A DNA stretch of 64,000 bases. Source: Torreya grandis. Lineage: Eukaryota; Streptophyta; Pinopsida; Cupressales; Taxaceae. The stretch spans positions 930,001 to 994,000 of the forward strand of contig JARHVA010002427.1 in assembly GCA_037957365.1 (NCBI GenBank). Direction: 5' to 3'. The notes under the pieces were generated by a model. It saw only the letters and a list, made by a program, of their open reading frames with translations. It made no database searches and was not told where the DNA came from. Position numbers and translations under genes: made by a program. This document shows positions 24,916 through 35,123 of the stretch, one piece after another; positions within the stretch are counted from its first letter, which is position 1; the number at the start of each line of letters is the position of its first letter.

Positions 24916-26370
24916 ATGGCAAAAGAAAGTAAGCTACGAATGGAGAAGTTTAATGGAAAGAACTATCAATTATGGAGGATGTAGATTGAAGATTATATGT
25001 ATCAAAAAGATTTATACTTATCGTTGGGTGGGGTTACATGCAAGCCCTTGGATATAAAGAATGAAGAATGGGAGGTTCTTGATCGGAAGGCTTTGGGATC
25101 TATAAGGTTGAGCCTTGCATCATCTGTGATTTCCAACTTATCACATGCTAAGACAATGGTAGAGTTGATGGAATCTTTGAAAAATTTATATGAAAAACCC
25201 TCAGCTTCAAATAAGGTATTTCTTATGAAGCAATTATTTAATTTGCAAATGTTGGAAGGTGGATCTATTCATAATCATCTTAGTGATTTCCATGGTTTGG
25301 TAAACCAGTTAAATTTAGTCAATATTGTTTTTGATGATGAAATTAAGGCTCTATTAATCTTATGCTCATTACTTGAAAGTTGGAAAAGTTTGGTAATGGC
25401 AGTTAGTAATACTGCGTCTGCTTCAAAAATCTTAAAAGTGGATGATGTTGTGAGTGTAATCTTGAATGAAGAAAGTTACAGAAAAAGCACAGGTGAATCA
25501 TCAAGGAATGCTTTGAGTGTTGAAAGCAGGAGAAGGCAAAGAGAGAAGATCGAGCATGGGAGATCAAGGTCAAAGATTGGCAGGAGATCCAAGTCTAGGT
25601 ATGGCAGAATAACCTATTGGAAATGTGGAAAGCAAGAGCATCTAAAGAGAGATTGCTGGGTGAATGAAGATCAGCATGAAGGACATGAGGAAGCAGATGT
25701 TGCAGATTTTGTTGCGCAAGATGCTCTGGTATGTTCCTTAGATAAAGTAGAATCTTGGGTTTTAGATTTTGGTGCCTCTTTCCATGCATCTCCAAATAGG
25801 GAATTTTTTCATGAATATGTCTAGGGAGACTTTGGATAAATTTATTTAGGGGATGGTAAGCCTTGTCAAATGGTTGGCAAAGGGAAAGTGAAGCTGTAAT
25901 TGCAGACGGGCAACACATGGGTGTTGAAGGAGGTCATGCATATCCCAGTCCTAAAATGGAATTTGATTTCTATAGGAAATTTTGGTGATTAGGGTTGCAC
26001 AGTAACTCTCACAGTGGACTCTTGGAAGGTTACCAAGGGTGCACTTGTTGTAGAAAGAGGTAAGAAAGTAGGTATGCTTTATCTATCTACTTGTATTACT
26101 GATTCTCCTTCTGGTTTATCTACTTTAGCTGTAGATTCAAAGATGTGGCTTAATAGGCTTGGTCACATGAATAAGAAGGGGATGCATGTTCTTGAGTCAA
26201 AGGGTATGCTTTCGGATTTGAAAAGTATGGATCGTGATTTATGTAAGCAAAGGAAGAAAGTGACATTTCTTGAGAAATCCGATGTTCATGACAAGAACAA
26301 GAAAGCCTTGGTTTTCAAGGAGAAGATGACAGACAGATATCAGTGTAAGGGGTTGAAGAATTCTAAATAG
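24916..26370 (+). pseudogene. gag: Copia unit 2 gag-protease-integrase N-terminus
   Basis: Same architecture as unit 1. An early CAG-to-TAG stop occurs in the WRMQIEDY region, after which 275 codons are open (24,997-25,824) through gag, the knuckle (YWKCGKQEHLKRDC; first Cys is Tyr and a conserved Gly is Glu) and the protease. The protease triad reads DFGAS, with Ser/Thr replaced by Phe. Further stops lie near 25,823, 25,838, 25,898 and 25,990. The HHCC-like stretch (26,014-26,370) is open, but the second Cys pair is missing as in unit 1. Confidence 0.88.
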
Positions 26371-26447
26371 AGTAAGGTTGATATGGATAAGGGTTTGATC
26401 TAAAATGAGCTCGCGGGTAAAAGTGATCACTCACAAGTAAAACACAG

Positions 26448-26645
26448 AGACTGACGTCAGTTAGAAAACTGGTGTCAGCATCTGGTAGGGACCAACATCA
26501 GGTATGTGAAACCCAACATCGGTGACTCAAGATAGATAAACATTAGCGTTGGTTAGGGGGAACTGATGTTAGTGATAAGGCAGTCGCATGGAACTGATGT
26601 CGATTGGGTGTAGATTGAGATGTGACCAGCATCGATCACTGAGAT
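26448..26645 (+). repeat. Internal CpG-palindrome block, Copia unit 2
   Basis: Colinear with 22,716-22,915. It keeps a perfect TGACGTCA at 26,452-26,459, while several sites have drifted to forms such as ACCAACATCAGG and AACATCGGTG, again by transitions at CpG. Confidence 0.75.
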
Positions 26646-26767
26646 GGATTTTGGGCAGATAACAAGCTATCAAGGAGTCTCAAGCACCCATATGGAGGAC
26701 TAAAAAGGGTAAGTAAGCCTCAAATTTGTCATTTCCCTTTTTTACACTACTTTTTGCTCACTGATGG

Positions 26768-27559
26768 TAAAGAACCAGGAAGTTATTAAAGAAGCAGAGC
26801 AAGTAGATCTAGGAAATAGTGGGAGCTTGGCATGGATGAGAAATGTGATTCCTTAGAGAAGAACCAAATAGGAGTTTTTGGTGGAGTTGCCAGCTAGAAG
26901 AAAGCACTGAGAGATGAATGGATTTTCAAGGATAAAGAAGAGCAGGAATGGACACGTGAGATGGAAGGCCAGGGTATATGGTCTTGAGTAAGCTGCAGGA
27001 CAATGGAGGTTTGACCATTGTGTTTTTCTTTACCAGGTTGGATAATATTAGCTACATTATCCTATTTTTGTATGTTGTACTTGTAATAGAGTCACATATG
27101 CAGGGAGTTGCTGAAATAAAGGTAAATTTAGTTCAGAGGTGTGTCATGAGGAATCTGGGAGTAGCAAGATTCTTTGGCATGAGTGTGTTCTAGGGACATG
27201 GAAGGTCACATGTTGATTTTTTTTCCAGATGATTGTGTGAAATTGGTTAGCATGCCAATGGTTGGACAGTTTTATGATTAGTGTTCTGATTCACATAATG
27301 AGGTTAAGTGCATGGTATGTACTAGACCTGATTTTCCCAAGCAGTGGGAGTTGCCAGCAAGTTTAGAGCCAATTCGAGAAAGAAGCACTGGAGGGAAGTT
27401 CAGTGGATTCTCAAGTATCTGAGAGGGACCAGTAGCAGGTGCACATGCTATGCAGGGTCAAGTTCTTTTCTACATGGGTTTGTATATGTGGATGTGGCAA
27501 GTGATTTGGATGACAGGAGGTGCACCACAGGATTTGTGGTGGTTGGTCTTCAAGAGTGA
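26768..27559 (+). pseudogene. Copia unit 2 RT/RNase H fragments
   Basis: Same truncated RT as unit 1: N-terminal piece, deleted centre, YVV-L in place of YVDD, then the RNase H start. The open end at 27,344-27,559 reads WILKYLRGTSSRC and DLDDRRCTTGFVVVG, corresponding to the first Asp and the TTGY/F stretch of Copia RNase H, and stops there. No catalytic set remains. Confidence 0.8.
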
Positions 27560-27647
27560 TCTTGAAGAGGGATACAATGCCAAGAAATAAACTAGATGAT
27601 GTACAAATATAGGTATAGTTACAGCTATTTATCTCCAAGTGGGAGAT

Positions 27648-28535
27648 TGTTAGGTTGTGGATCTAAAAGCTTCAACTATTTGTAGACATGGAGGAGGTTG
27701 CTGAGTTCTAGAGAAACTGGCGTTGGTAGCAAAATAGACATTGGTAAGGGGTGAACAGAAAGGAAAATGACATTGGTAGGAGTCAATCGATGTCAGTCAT
27801 CTCTAGGTAGATAGGGACTGACGTCGGTCGTCTGTGCAGTTCAAAAACTATTCATTGCATGAACAGTTAGTTTGTTGAACTGAGTGTTTGCATGTAAAGG
27901 CTATTTTGAGTCTTGAGCTATGTGTCTAAATTAAGAGTCTAAGTTAGGGTTTAGTTTGGGATCTATTTATAGACCCATTGGCATGTATTGTAATTATGAG
28001 CAAATAGAGGAAGGCAAGGTAGATCCTTCCAATTGTAAGAACAGGTTGATCTGTAGGTTGTTTCAAGATCAAGGAGAAGTTTTACATGGTAAGTATGATC
28101 ATTTGAGTTTCATGTTGTTGCAAGTTCATGGGAGATCTAATTGAAGTACTTTGAGTACTTGTGTATTGGCAGGGTTATTACTGACTGGTTGGAGGTGAAC
28201 ACCAATTCTGTGTTTGAGTTGTGTGTTGGTACCATTTTTGGTAGGAGAGTGAACTCTTGATTGAGAATTACTGGGAGCCCTTGAGGTGTGGGAAGCCTCA
28301 TAGAGGTGGAAGAAGAAGTGGCATCTTCTTTATTGTATTTTATTTCTGGATGAGTATTAATACAAGATTGTGTATTGTCTCTCATATTCTATGCTATTTG
28401 TGAATTCTAGTTACTTGTTCATTCTGGTATAATTCCGTGTTTAGTTGCTTATACAAGGTAATCATATTGTGCTCTTATTGAGGAGCAAGATCCTGACAAG
28501 TGGAATCATAGTTTGTTGTTCTTGGTTCTCCATCA
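27648..28535 (+). repeat. Copia LTR 3 (shared between units 2 and 3)
   Basis: TGTTAGG...CTCCATCA, 888 bp. It keeps the best U3 site, GACTGACGTCGGTC at 27,816-27,829. It is preceded by AAGTGGGAGAT. Confidence 0.92.
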
Positions 28536-28645
28536 ATTGGTATCAGAGCTTTTGGTTGGGTTACTAACAGGTTGTATCAAATATGGTTAGTGTGTGTTGA
28601 TTACAAGTTACTCACAGTGGTTTCTGTTTGAGTGGGAGTATAACA

Positions 28646-30100
28646 ATGGCAGAAGAAAGTAAGCTACGAATGGAGAAGTTTAATGGCAAGAACTATCAAT
28701 TATGGAGGATGCAGATTGAAGATTATCTGTATCAGAAAGATTTGTACTTACCGTTGGGTGGGGTTGCATGCAAGCCCCTGGATATGAAGAATGAAGAATG
28801 GGAGGTTCTTGATCGGAAGGCTCTGGGATCTATAAGGTTGAGCCTTGCATTGTCTGTGATTTATAACTTATCACAGGCTAAGACAACGGTAGAGTTGATG
28901 GAATCTTTGGCAAATTTATATGAAAAACCCTCAGCTTCGAATAAGGTATTTCTTATGAAGCAATTATTTAATTTGCAAATGTTGGAAGGTGGATCTATTC
29001 ATAGTCATCTTAGTGATTTCCATGGTTTGGTAAACCAGTTAAATTCAGTCAATATTGTTTTTGATGATGAAATTAAGGCTCTCTTAATCTTATGCTCATT
29101 ACCTGAAAGTTGGGAAAGTTTGGTAATGGCAGTTAGTAATACTACGTCTGCTTCAAAAATCTTAAAAGTGGATGATGTTGTGAGTGTAATCTTGAATGAA
29201 TAAATTCTCAGGAAAAGTACAGGTGAATCATCAGAGAATGCTTTGAGTGTTGAAAGCAGGGGAAGGCAAAGAGAGAAGATCGAGCATGGGAGATCAAGGT
29301 CAAAGATAGGTAGGAAATCCAAGTCCAGGTATGGTAGAATAACCTGCTAGAAATGTGGAAAGCAAGGGCATCTAAAGAGAGATTGCTAGGTGAATGAAGA
29401 TCAGCATGAAGGACATGAGGAAGGAGATGTTACAAATTTTGTTGCACAGGATGCTCTAGTATGTTCCTTAGATAAAGTAGAATCTTGGGTTTTAGATTCT
29501 GGTGCCTCTTTCCATGCATCCCCAAATAGGGAATTTTTCCATGAATATGTCCAGGGAGACTTTGGAGAAATTTATTTAGGGGATGGTAAGCCTTATCAAA
29601 TGGTTGGCAAAGGGAAAGTGAAGCTGAAATTACAGATGGGCAACACATGGGTGTTGAAGCAGGTCATGCATATCCCAGTCCTAAAGTGGAATTTGATTTT
29701 TGTAAGAAATTTGGGTGATGAGGGTTGCACAGTAACTCTCACAGTGGACTCTTGGAAGGTTACCAAGGGTGCACTTGTTGTAGTAAGAGGTAAGAAAGTA
29801 GGTACGCTTTATCTATCTACTTGTATTACTGATTCTCCTTTTGGTTTATCTACTTTAGCTGTAGATTTGAAGATGTGGCTGAATAGGCTTGGTCATATGA
29901 ATAAGAAGGGGATGCATGTTCTTGAGTCAAAGGGTATGCTTTCAGATTTGAAAAGCATGGATCATGATTTCTGTAAGCAAAGGAAGAAAGTGACATTTCT
30001 TGAGAAATTTGATGTTTATGACAAGAACAAGAAAGCCTTGATTTTCAAGGAGAAGATGATGAATAGAGATCAGCGTAAGGGGCTAAAGAATTCTGAGTAG
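28646..30100 (+). pseudogene. gag: Copia unit 3 gag-protease-integrase N-terminus (best preserved)
   Basis: MAEESKLRMEKFNGKNYQLW is uninterrupted and gag stays open to 29,203, where GAA became TAA. The knuckle keeps its first Cys, but the following Trp is a stop (TGC-TAG). The protease triad is intact (WVLDSGASFHAS), and 236 codons are open from 29,390 to 30,100 through the protease and HHCC-like region. Comparison with units 1 and 2 shows each unit carries private stops, so decay continued after the array formed. The integrase finger lacks its usual second Cys pair here too, so that loss predates the units' divergence. Confidence 0.9.
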
Positions 30101-30174
30101 AGCAAGGTTGATATGGACAAGGGTTTGATCCAAAAGGAGCTCGAAGGTAGAAGTCATCTCTCAGAAGTAAAACA

Positions 30175-30375
30175 TAGAGATCGACGTCGGTTAGAAAACT
30201 GGCATCATCATCCAGGTAGGGACCGATGTCGGCTATGTGGAGCCCAACATTAGTGACTCAGGATAGATAAACACTGGCATTGGTCAGGGGGAACCGATGT
30301 TGGTGATGAGACAGTCGCATGGAACTGATGTCAGTTGGGTGCAGACTGAGATGTGACTGGTATTGGTCACTGAGA
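30175..30375 (+). repeat. Internal CpG-palindrome block, Copia unit 3
   Basis: Same position in the unit as the other two blocks. It starts GATCGACGTCGGTT, followed by weaker variants such as GACCGATGTCGGC and AACTGATGTCAGTT. Confidence 0.7.
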
Positions 30376-30489
30376 CAAATTTTGGGTGGACAACAAGCTA
30401 TCAAAGAGTCTCAAGTGCCCATATGGAGGACTGAAAAGGGTAAGTAAGCCTCAAATTCATCATTTCCCTTCTTTACACTACCTGTTGCT

Positions 30490-31290
30490 CATTGATGGTA
30501 AAGAACCAGGAAGTTATTAAAGAAGTAGAGCAAGTAGATCCAGGAAATAGTGGGAGCTTGGCATGGATGAGGAATGTGATTCCTTGGAGAAGAACCAAAT
30601 GGGAGTTTTTGGTGGAGTTGCCAGCTAAAGAAAGCACTGAGAGATGAATGGATTTTCAAGGATAAAGAAGAGCGAGAATGGACATGTGAGATGGAAGGCT
30701 AGGGTATATGGTCTTGAGTAAGCTACAAGATAATGGAGGTTTGACCATTGTGTTTCTCTTTACCATGTTGGATAATATTAGCTACATTATCCTATTTCTA
30801 TATGTTGTGCTTGTAGTAGAGTCACATATGCAGGGAGTCGCTAAACTAAAGGTAAAGTTAATTCAGAGGTGTGTCATGAGAAATCTGGGAGCAGCAAGAT
30901 TCTTTGGCATGAGTGTGTTCTAGGGACATGGAAGGTCACAGGTTGATTTTGTCTCCATTTGATTGTGTGAAACCGGTTAGCATGCCGATGGTTGGAAAAT
31001 TTTATGAACAGTGTTCTGATTCACATAATGAGGTTAAGTACATGGTATGTGCTAGACCTGAATTTTCCCAAGTAGTGGGAGTTGTCAGCAAGTTTGGAGC
31101 CAATCTAGGAAAGAAGCACTGGAGGGCAGTTCAGTGGATTCTCAGGTATCTGAGAGGGACCAGCAATAGGTGCACATGTTATGCAGGGTCAAGTTCTTTT
31201 CTACATGGGTTTGTAGATGTAGATGTGGTGAGTGATTTGGATGATAGGAGGTGCACCACAAGAGTTGTGGTGGTTGGTCTTCAAGAGTGA
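30490..31290 (+). pseudogene. Copia unit 3 RT/RNase H fragments
   Basis: The most readable copy of the fragment. A 125-codon open stretch (30,913-31,290) contains KPVSMPMVGKFYEQCSD, PEFSQVVGVVSKFGANLG, AVQWILRYLRGTS and DLDDRRCTT in the normal Copia order (end of RT to start of RNase H). The RT palm before it again lacks the two Asp residues. Confidence 0.82.
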
Positions 31291-31378
31291 TCTTGAAGAG
31301 GGATACAATGCCAGGAAACAAACTAGATGATGTATAGGTATAGGTACAGTTACAGCTATTTATCTCTAAGTGGGAGAT

Positions 31379-32266
31379 TGTTAGGTTATGGAGCTAAAAT
31401 CTTCAACTATTTGTAGACATGGAGGAGGTTGGTGAGTTCTAGAAAAACTGGCATTGGTAGTGAAACTGACGTCGGTAAGGGGTGAAAAAAAAGGAAACTG
31501 ACATCGATAGGATTCAGTTGACATCAGTCATCTCTAGGCAGACAGGGATCGATGTCGATTGCCTATGCAGTTCCAGAACTATTCATTGCACGAACAGTTA
31601 GTTTGTTGAACTGAGTGTTTGCATGTAAAGGTTATTTTGAGTCTTGAGATGTGTGTCTAAATTAAGAGTCTAAGTTATGGTTTAGTTTGGGATCTATTTA
31701 TAGACCCATTGGCATGTATTGTAATTATGAGCAAATAAAGGAAGGCAAGGTAGATCCTTCCAATTGTAAGAACAGGTTGATCTGCAGGTTGTTGCAAGAT
31801 CAAGGAGAAGTTCTACATGGTAAATACAATCATTTGAGTTGTAGGTTGTTACAAGTTCGTGGGAGATCTACTTGAAGTACTTTGAGTACTTGAGTACTGA
31901 CAGGGTTATTACTGACTGGTTGGAGGTGAACACCAATTCTGTGTTTGAGTTGTGTGTTGGGACCATTTTTGGTAAGAGAGTGAACTCTTGATTGAGAATT
32001 ACTGGGAGCCCTTGAGGTGTGGGAAGCCTCACAGAGGTGGAAGAAGAAGTGGCATCTTCTTTATTGTATTTTCTTTCTGGATGAGTATTAATATAAGATT
32101 GTGTATTGTCTCTCATATTCTGTGATATTTGTGAATTCTAGCTACTTGTTCATTTTGGTATAATTTTGTGTTTAGTTCCTTATACAAGGTAATCATATTG
32201 TGCTCTTATTGAGGAGCAAGATCCTGACAAGTGGAATCTTAGTTTGTTGTTCTTGGTTCCCCATGA
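31379..32266 (+). repeat. Copia LTR 4
   Basis: TGTTAGG...CCCCATGA, 888 bp. The terminal CA has become GA. The target duplication TGTCT follows at 32,267-32,271. Confidence 0.9.
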
Positions 32267-32271
32267 TGTCT
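32267..32271. repeat. Target-site duplication of Copia array, right
   Basis: TGTCT, identical to 20,182-20,186. Confidence 0.85.
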
Positions 32272-32530
32272 CCCCTATCATAAGTCTAAGTAATGCATGG
32301 ATATCCTCTAATGTGACACCAACCTTTATGGTATCCCCATCCACCACCCATCTAAATGTGTTGGTTAAATGCTCCCAGGCTCTTAGGAATATGACCTTTA
32401 ATATCAACATTTAATGGGATCTACCACATTTTCATGATGTCTCCTAAGATAAATGTAACCTATCTAGCTCTATCTACATTCGTCAAGAACTCAAATAGAT
32501 TAGGTAGCCATGAAACATCAACTAATCACT
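32272..32530 (-). pseudogene. Antisense plant-mobile-domain frame, N-terminal part
   Basis: Reading leftward, the motif FLRAWEHLTNTFRWVVDGD is followed by KVGVTLEDIHALLRLMIGE. This matches the signature of the PMD (aminotransferase-like) domain: a WRxxTxTFHxPxGE segment, then (I/V)TLEDVxxLLGLPIxGE. The frame is interrupted at ETS by the Copia insertion and resumes below 20,181. Upstream (32,411-32,530) there are stops, with a weak YLIYLSS...IELDRL similarity to the domain's N-terminus. The PMD call is fairly firm; the extent of the gene is not. Confidence 0.65.
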
Positions 32531-33860
32531 AAAATATTTGGTGTCTACAAAATATCAAACACCAAAATATGTATTAGACCTCCATGTCATTTTTAACCAA
32601 AATACATTCTTTAAATTTCACAAAAATAAACTAATTTTCCTTAATTAATTTATTTGTTATCAAATTAACCTATTTTTCAACTAAACTAGCCCTTTCAGTA
32701 TTAAGTGGGCCACCTTATGGCTTAACAGTAATATATCAACCACTTTCTTTCATTTCAATACTATATCAGCCACTTAAAAACAAACTAAGTCGGCCATATA
32801 CTACTAAGTTGACCACTTTGGTCTTAACAAATCAAGTTAGCCCTCTTTTTCCTTTAGTAGTATTATATCGACCACTTATAAAACATACTAAGTTGGACAT
32901 ATAGTACTATGTCAATCCATTTCCTTAACCAACTAAGTTGGCCATGCCCTAGTAAGTCAACCCACTCAAATTTTTATCTTCTACCAACTAAGTCACTTGG
33001 TCAACCTTATTCTTTCTCAAGGATGACATTTTGACCAATTATCATAAATGTCTTAGGAATTTATTGCTCTGACCCCTTTTTATGCAGTACCTCATTTGAC
33101 CCCTAATATCCCTAAAAAATTCTTAGGGTTCATTTCGGTGCCTATATTTTGCTTAACTATCAAATTTATATAAAACAATCAATTTCAAATTAAAATGCTT
33201 AAAAATTTGAAGTTTTTGGTTGCTTACCTGTGTTGCACTTGCTAAAGCCAATATACATCCTACCATCTAAATTATTATCTCATCACCATCCTGGCTCTCT
33301 AGGCTCTCACTAGGTCTCTCAGAGCTCTATTTTTATCAGAATAGTAAATATAAGCAAATGAATTCTTTATCACCCTATGTATATTTACTATTCAAAATTA
33401 TTTACCTTTAAAAAATTTACCATCAAATTTCTTATTTTGATCATATATTTGTTTCTATTAACTCATTTTCTAAATCATAAAAAGTTATGAAATCTTGATG
33501 TCATAGAGAATCTTTCTAACTATTATATGCCCATGTAATTTTTTTGATATTTTGATATTTTTTTCTAATATCTATAGGATCGCTTAATGTTCTTCAAATT
33601 GGATGCCTGCACTTCTCTCACTATCCTTCTTTATGTACAATAATAAGGTAAGTAAATGTATATATTTTTTGATTCTATCCTTTCATTCAATACTAAGGTA
33701 AGTAAATGTATATTATTTTTAATTCTATCCTTTTATTTATCTTATTTACTCCTTACTACACTTTATTTAACATCAACATTATGGGTCATCATGTTTTTTT
33801 CCTAAAGCACCATCCCATGTTGCACCTACGTGACATGTGATGAGCTTCAAGTGGGGCATA
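32531..33860 (+). other. 3' non-coding region of element B with palindrome half-sites and polypurine tract
   Basis: No coding signal. Between 32,690 and 33,030 there are about a dozen decayed versions of the leader palindrome (for example TACTAAGTTGACCACTT near 32,800 and AGTAAGTCAACCCACT near 32,950), alternating with GGCCAC-type variants. At 33,640-33,740 a short segment around GGTAAGTAAATGTATAT is repeated. The last bases, GCTTCAAGTGGGGCATA, form a plausible polypurine tract before the LTR. Confidence 0.45.
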
Positions 33861-34702
33861 TGTATACATATAATATATTAGATTTTTTTTTATCAATTAC
33901 TAACTCTCTTTATCATGTAGGAATCTATTGAGCCTCAATCTCTCTAAGTGTATTCCTTAAGGGGTGTAATGGGAAAGGGGTGGGAAGACCATTGGTGCTT
34001 CATGGGATTTTGGTCCCTTTTTCGCCTTGCTATCTACACACTTGTCTCCTAAAAACCATTCCCCTAAGCTTTTTCTCCTCTTTTACACACTCTTCTAGTG
34101 TTTTACCACCTAATTATCCCTTTTCATAACCTAAATCCCTCTTTGATAGTTTACATGACTATGTCAACTATGTTGACCTTGTAATCTTATTGATAAAACT
34201 TATTAAGGGTATAGATAAGCCCTTGGATAACCTAGTCCATGACCTTGTGAGTTTTTGTCAATTATGATACTAGGTCAATCGGGTTAACCTTGTTGGCCAA
34301 ATTTTTAAAAATAATTTAGGGTTAGATCCACCTATATAAGCATAATTATTTAACAATTTCAAAGATAAGAGAAGAGAATAAGGATATATATTGCACATCT
34401 ACTTATCCAACATTATACTTGAGGAACAAACTTATGGTTTCATACTTTCTTTGGAGATATAGATTTTGTCTTGTGGAGAAGTCTTTTGGATGCATTGATA
34501 TGTTGTGTAGCCTAGAGATGATTTATCTTTTTCATCCTTACATAACATAACAACCTCTTGTAAAACACATTTTTCAAGGGAGAGATTGAGGCTCAATGGG
34601 TTTATCTTCAAAGGTAAGTATTCTTAATTTTGTTCTTGATTTGTTAGAGTAGATAGATATGCATTTGTACTTCTCTTCCATGCATTAGGATTTCATATAC
34701 AT

Positions 34703-34793
<91 letters not shown>

Positions 34794-35118
34794 GCATGTT
34801 TGCTTTTAGTTTTTATTACCCCTACTTTGTGTGACAAGATTTGGTGAGAACTAGATTAGATTTTAATTTACTTATTAGTTTAGTGAATATGAAAACATAG
34901 GGCATAATTAGGGTTATTGCATAGTTTTTCTTGATTATAGGATTGAAACCCTCCCTAGTGATATTATTGTGATAAGATATCCCTTGGCTAGATTGATCAT
35001 ATCCATATTGGTTAAGATTTTGATTATATAATGTATCCCAAATTGGAAGTATAAGTAGGATCTATCTTCTCTGAGATAAGATTGATTTATAGATCTAATG
35101 TATTTATCATTACATACA
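33861..35118 (+). repeat. 3' LTR of Gypsy element B
   Basis: It matches 7,931-9,121 from TGTATACA to CATTACATACA. It is longer than the 5' copy mainly because of the AT microsatellite. TATA box at 34,333-34,339 and donor-like AAG|GTAAGTATTC at 34,611-34,623. Confidence 0.75.
34705..34789. repeat. (AT)n microsatellite
   Basis: About 85 bases of almost pure AT dinucleotide inside the 3' LTR. The 5' LTR has a short non-repetitive sequence at the same place (near 8,770-8,800), so the expansion occurred after insertion. Confidence 0.95.
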
Positions 35119-35123
35119 TCTTC
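35119..35123. repeat. Target-site duplication of Gypsy element B, right copy
   Basis: TCTTC, pairing with TCTCC at 7,926-7,930. This copy keeps the minus-strand gag codons readable across the junction. Confidence 0.6.

Larger units (their letters stand above)
20187..32266 (+). mobile_element. Tandem Ty1/Copia array: four LTRs, three internal regions
   Basis: Four LTRs of about 888 bp alternate with three internal regions of 2,844, 2,842 and 2,843 bp, all in the same direction and sharing LTRs between neighbours. Every internal region starts with a primer-binding site complementary to initiator tRNA-Met (TGGTATCAGAGC or one change) two bases after the LTR, and ends with a purine tract (GGGAGAT or AGGAGAT) against the next LTR. 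Only the outermost ends carry the TGTCT target duplication. This implies one insertion followed by LTR-mediated unequal recombination, or integration of a concatemer. Each unit keeps gag, protease and fragments of integrase, RT and RNase H, so none is autonomous. Confidence 0.92.
7931..35118 (+). mobile_element. Gypsy-like element B, 27 kb including a nested Copia array
   Basis: Two direct repeats of about 1.2 kb (7,931-9,121 and 33,861-35,118), both starting TGTATACA, bound the element. The right one is preceded by a purine-rich AGTGGGGCATA, a plausible polypurine tract. Flanks TCTCC/TCTTC form a near-perfect 5-bp duplication. The minus-strand gag of element A is continuous in frame across the two flanks, which fixes the insertion independently. 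Inside, in order: a long leader with TTGAC/GTCAA palindromes, gag, a retropepsin with a changed active site, a Pro/Ser-rich tail, non-coding sequence with a 350-bp tandem duplication, an antisense PMD frame split by the Copia array, and the 3' LTR. No RT, RNase H or integrase motif was found, so it looks non-autonomous. Confidence 0.75.
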
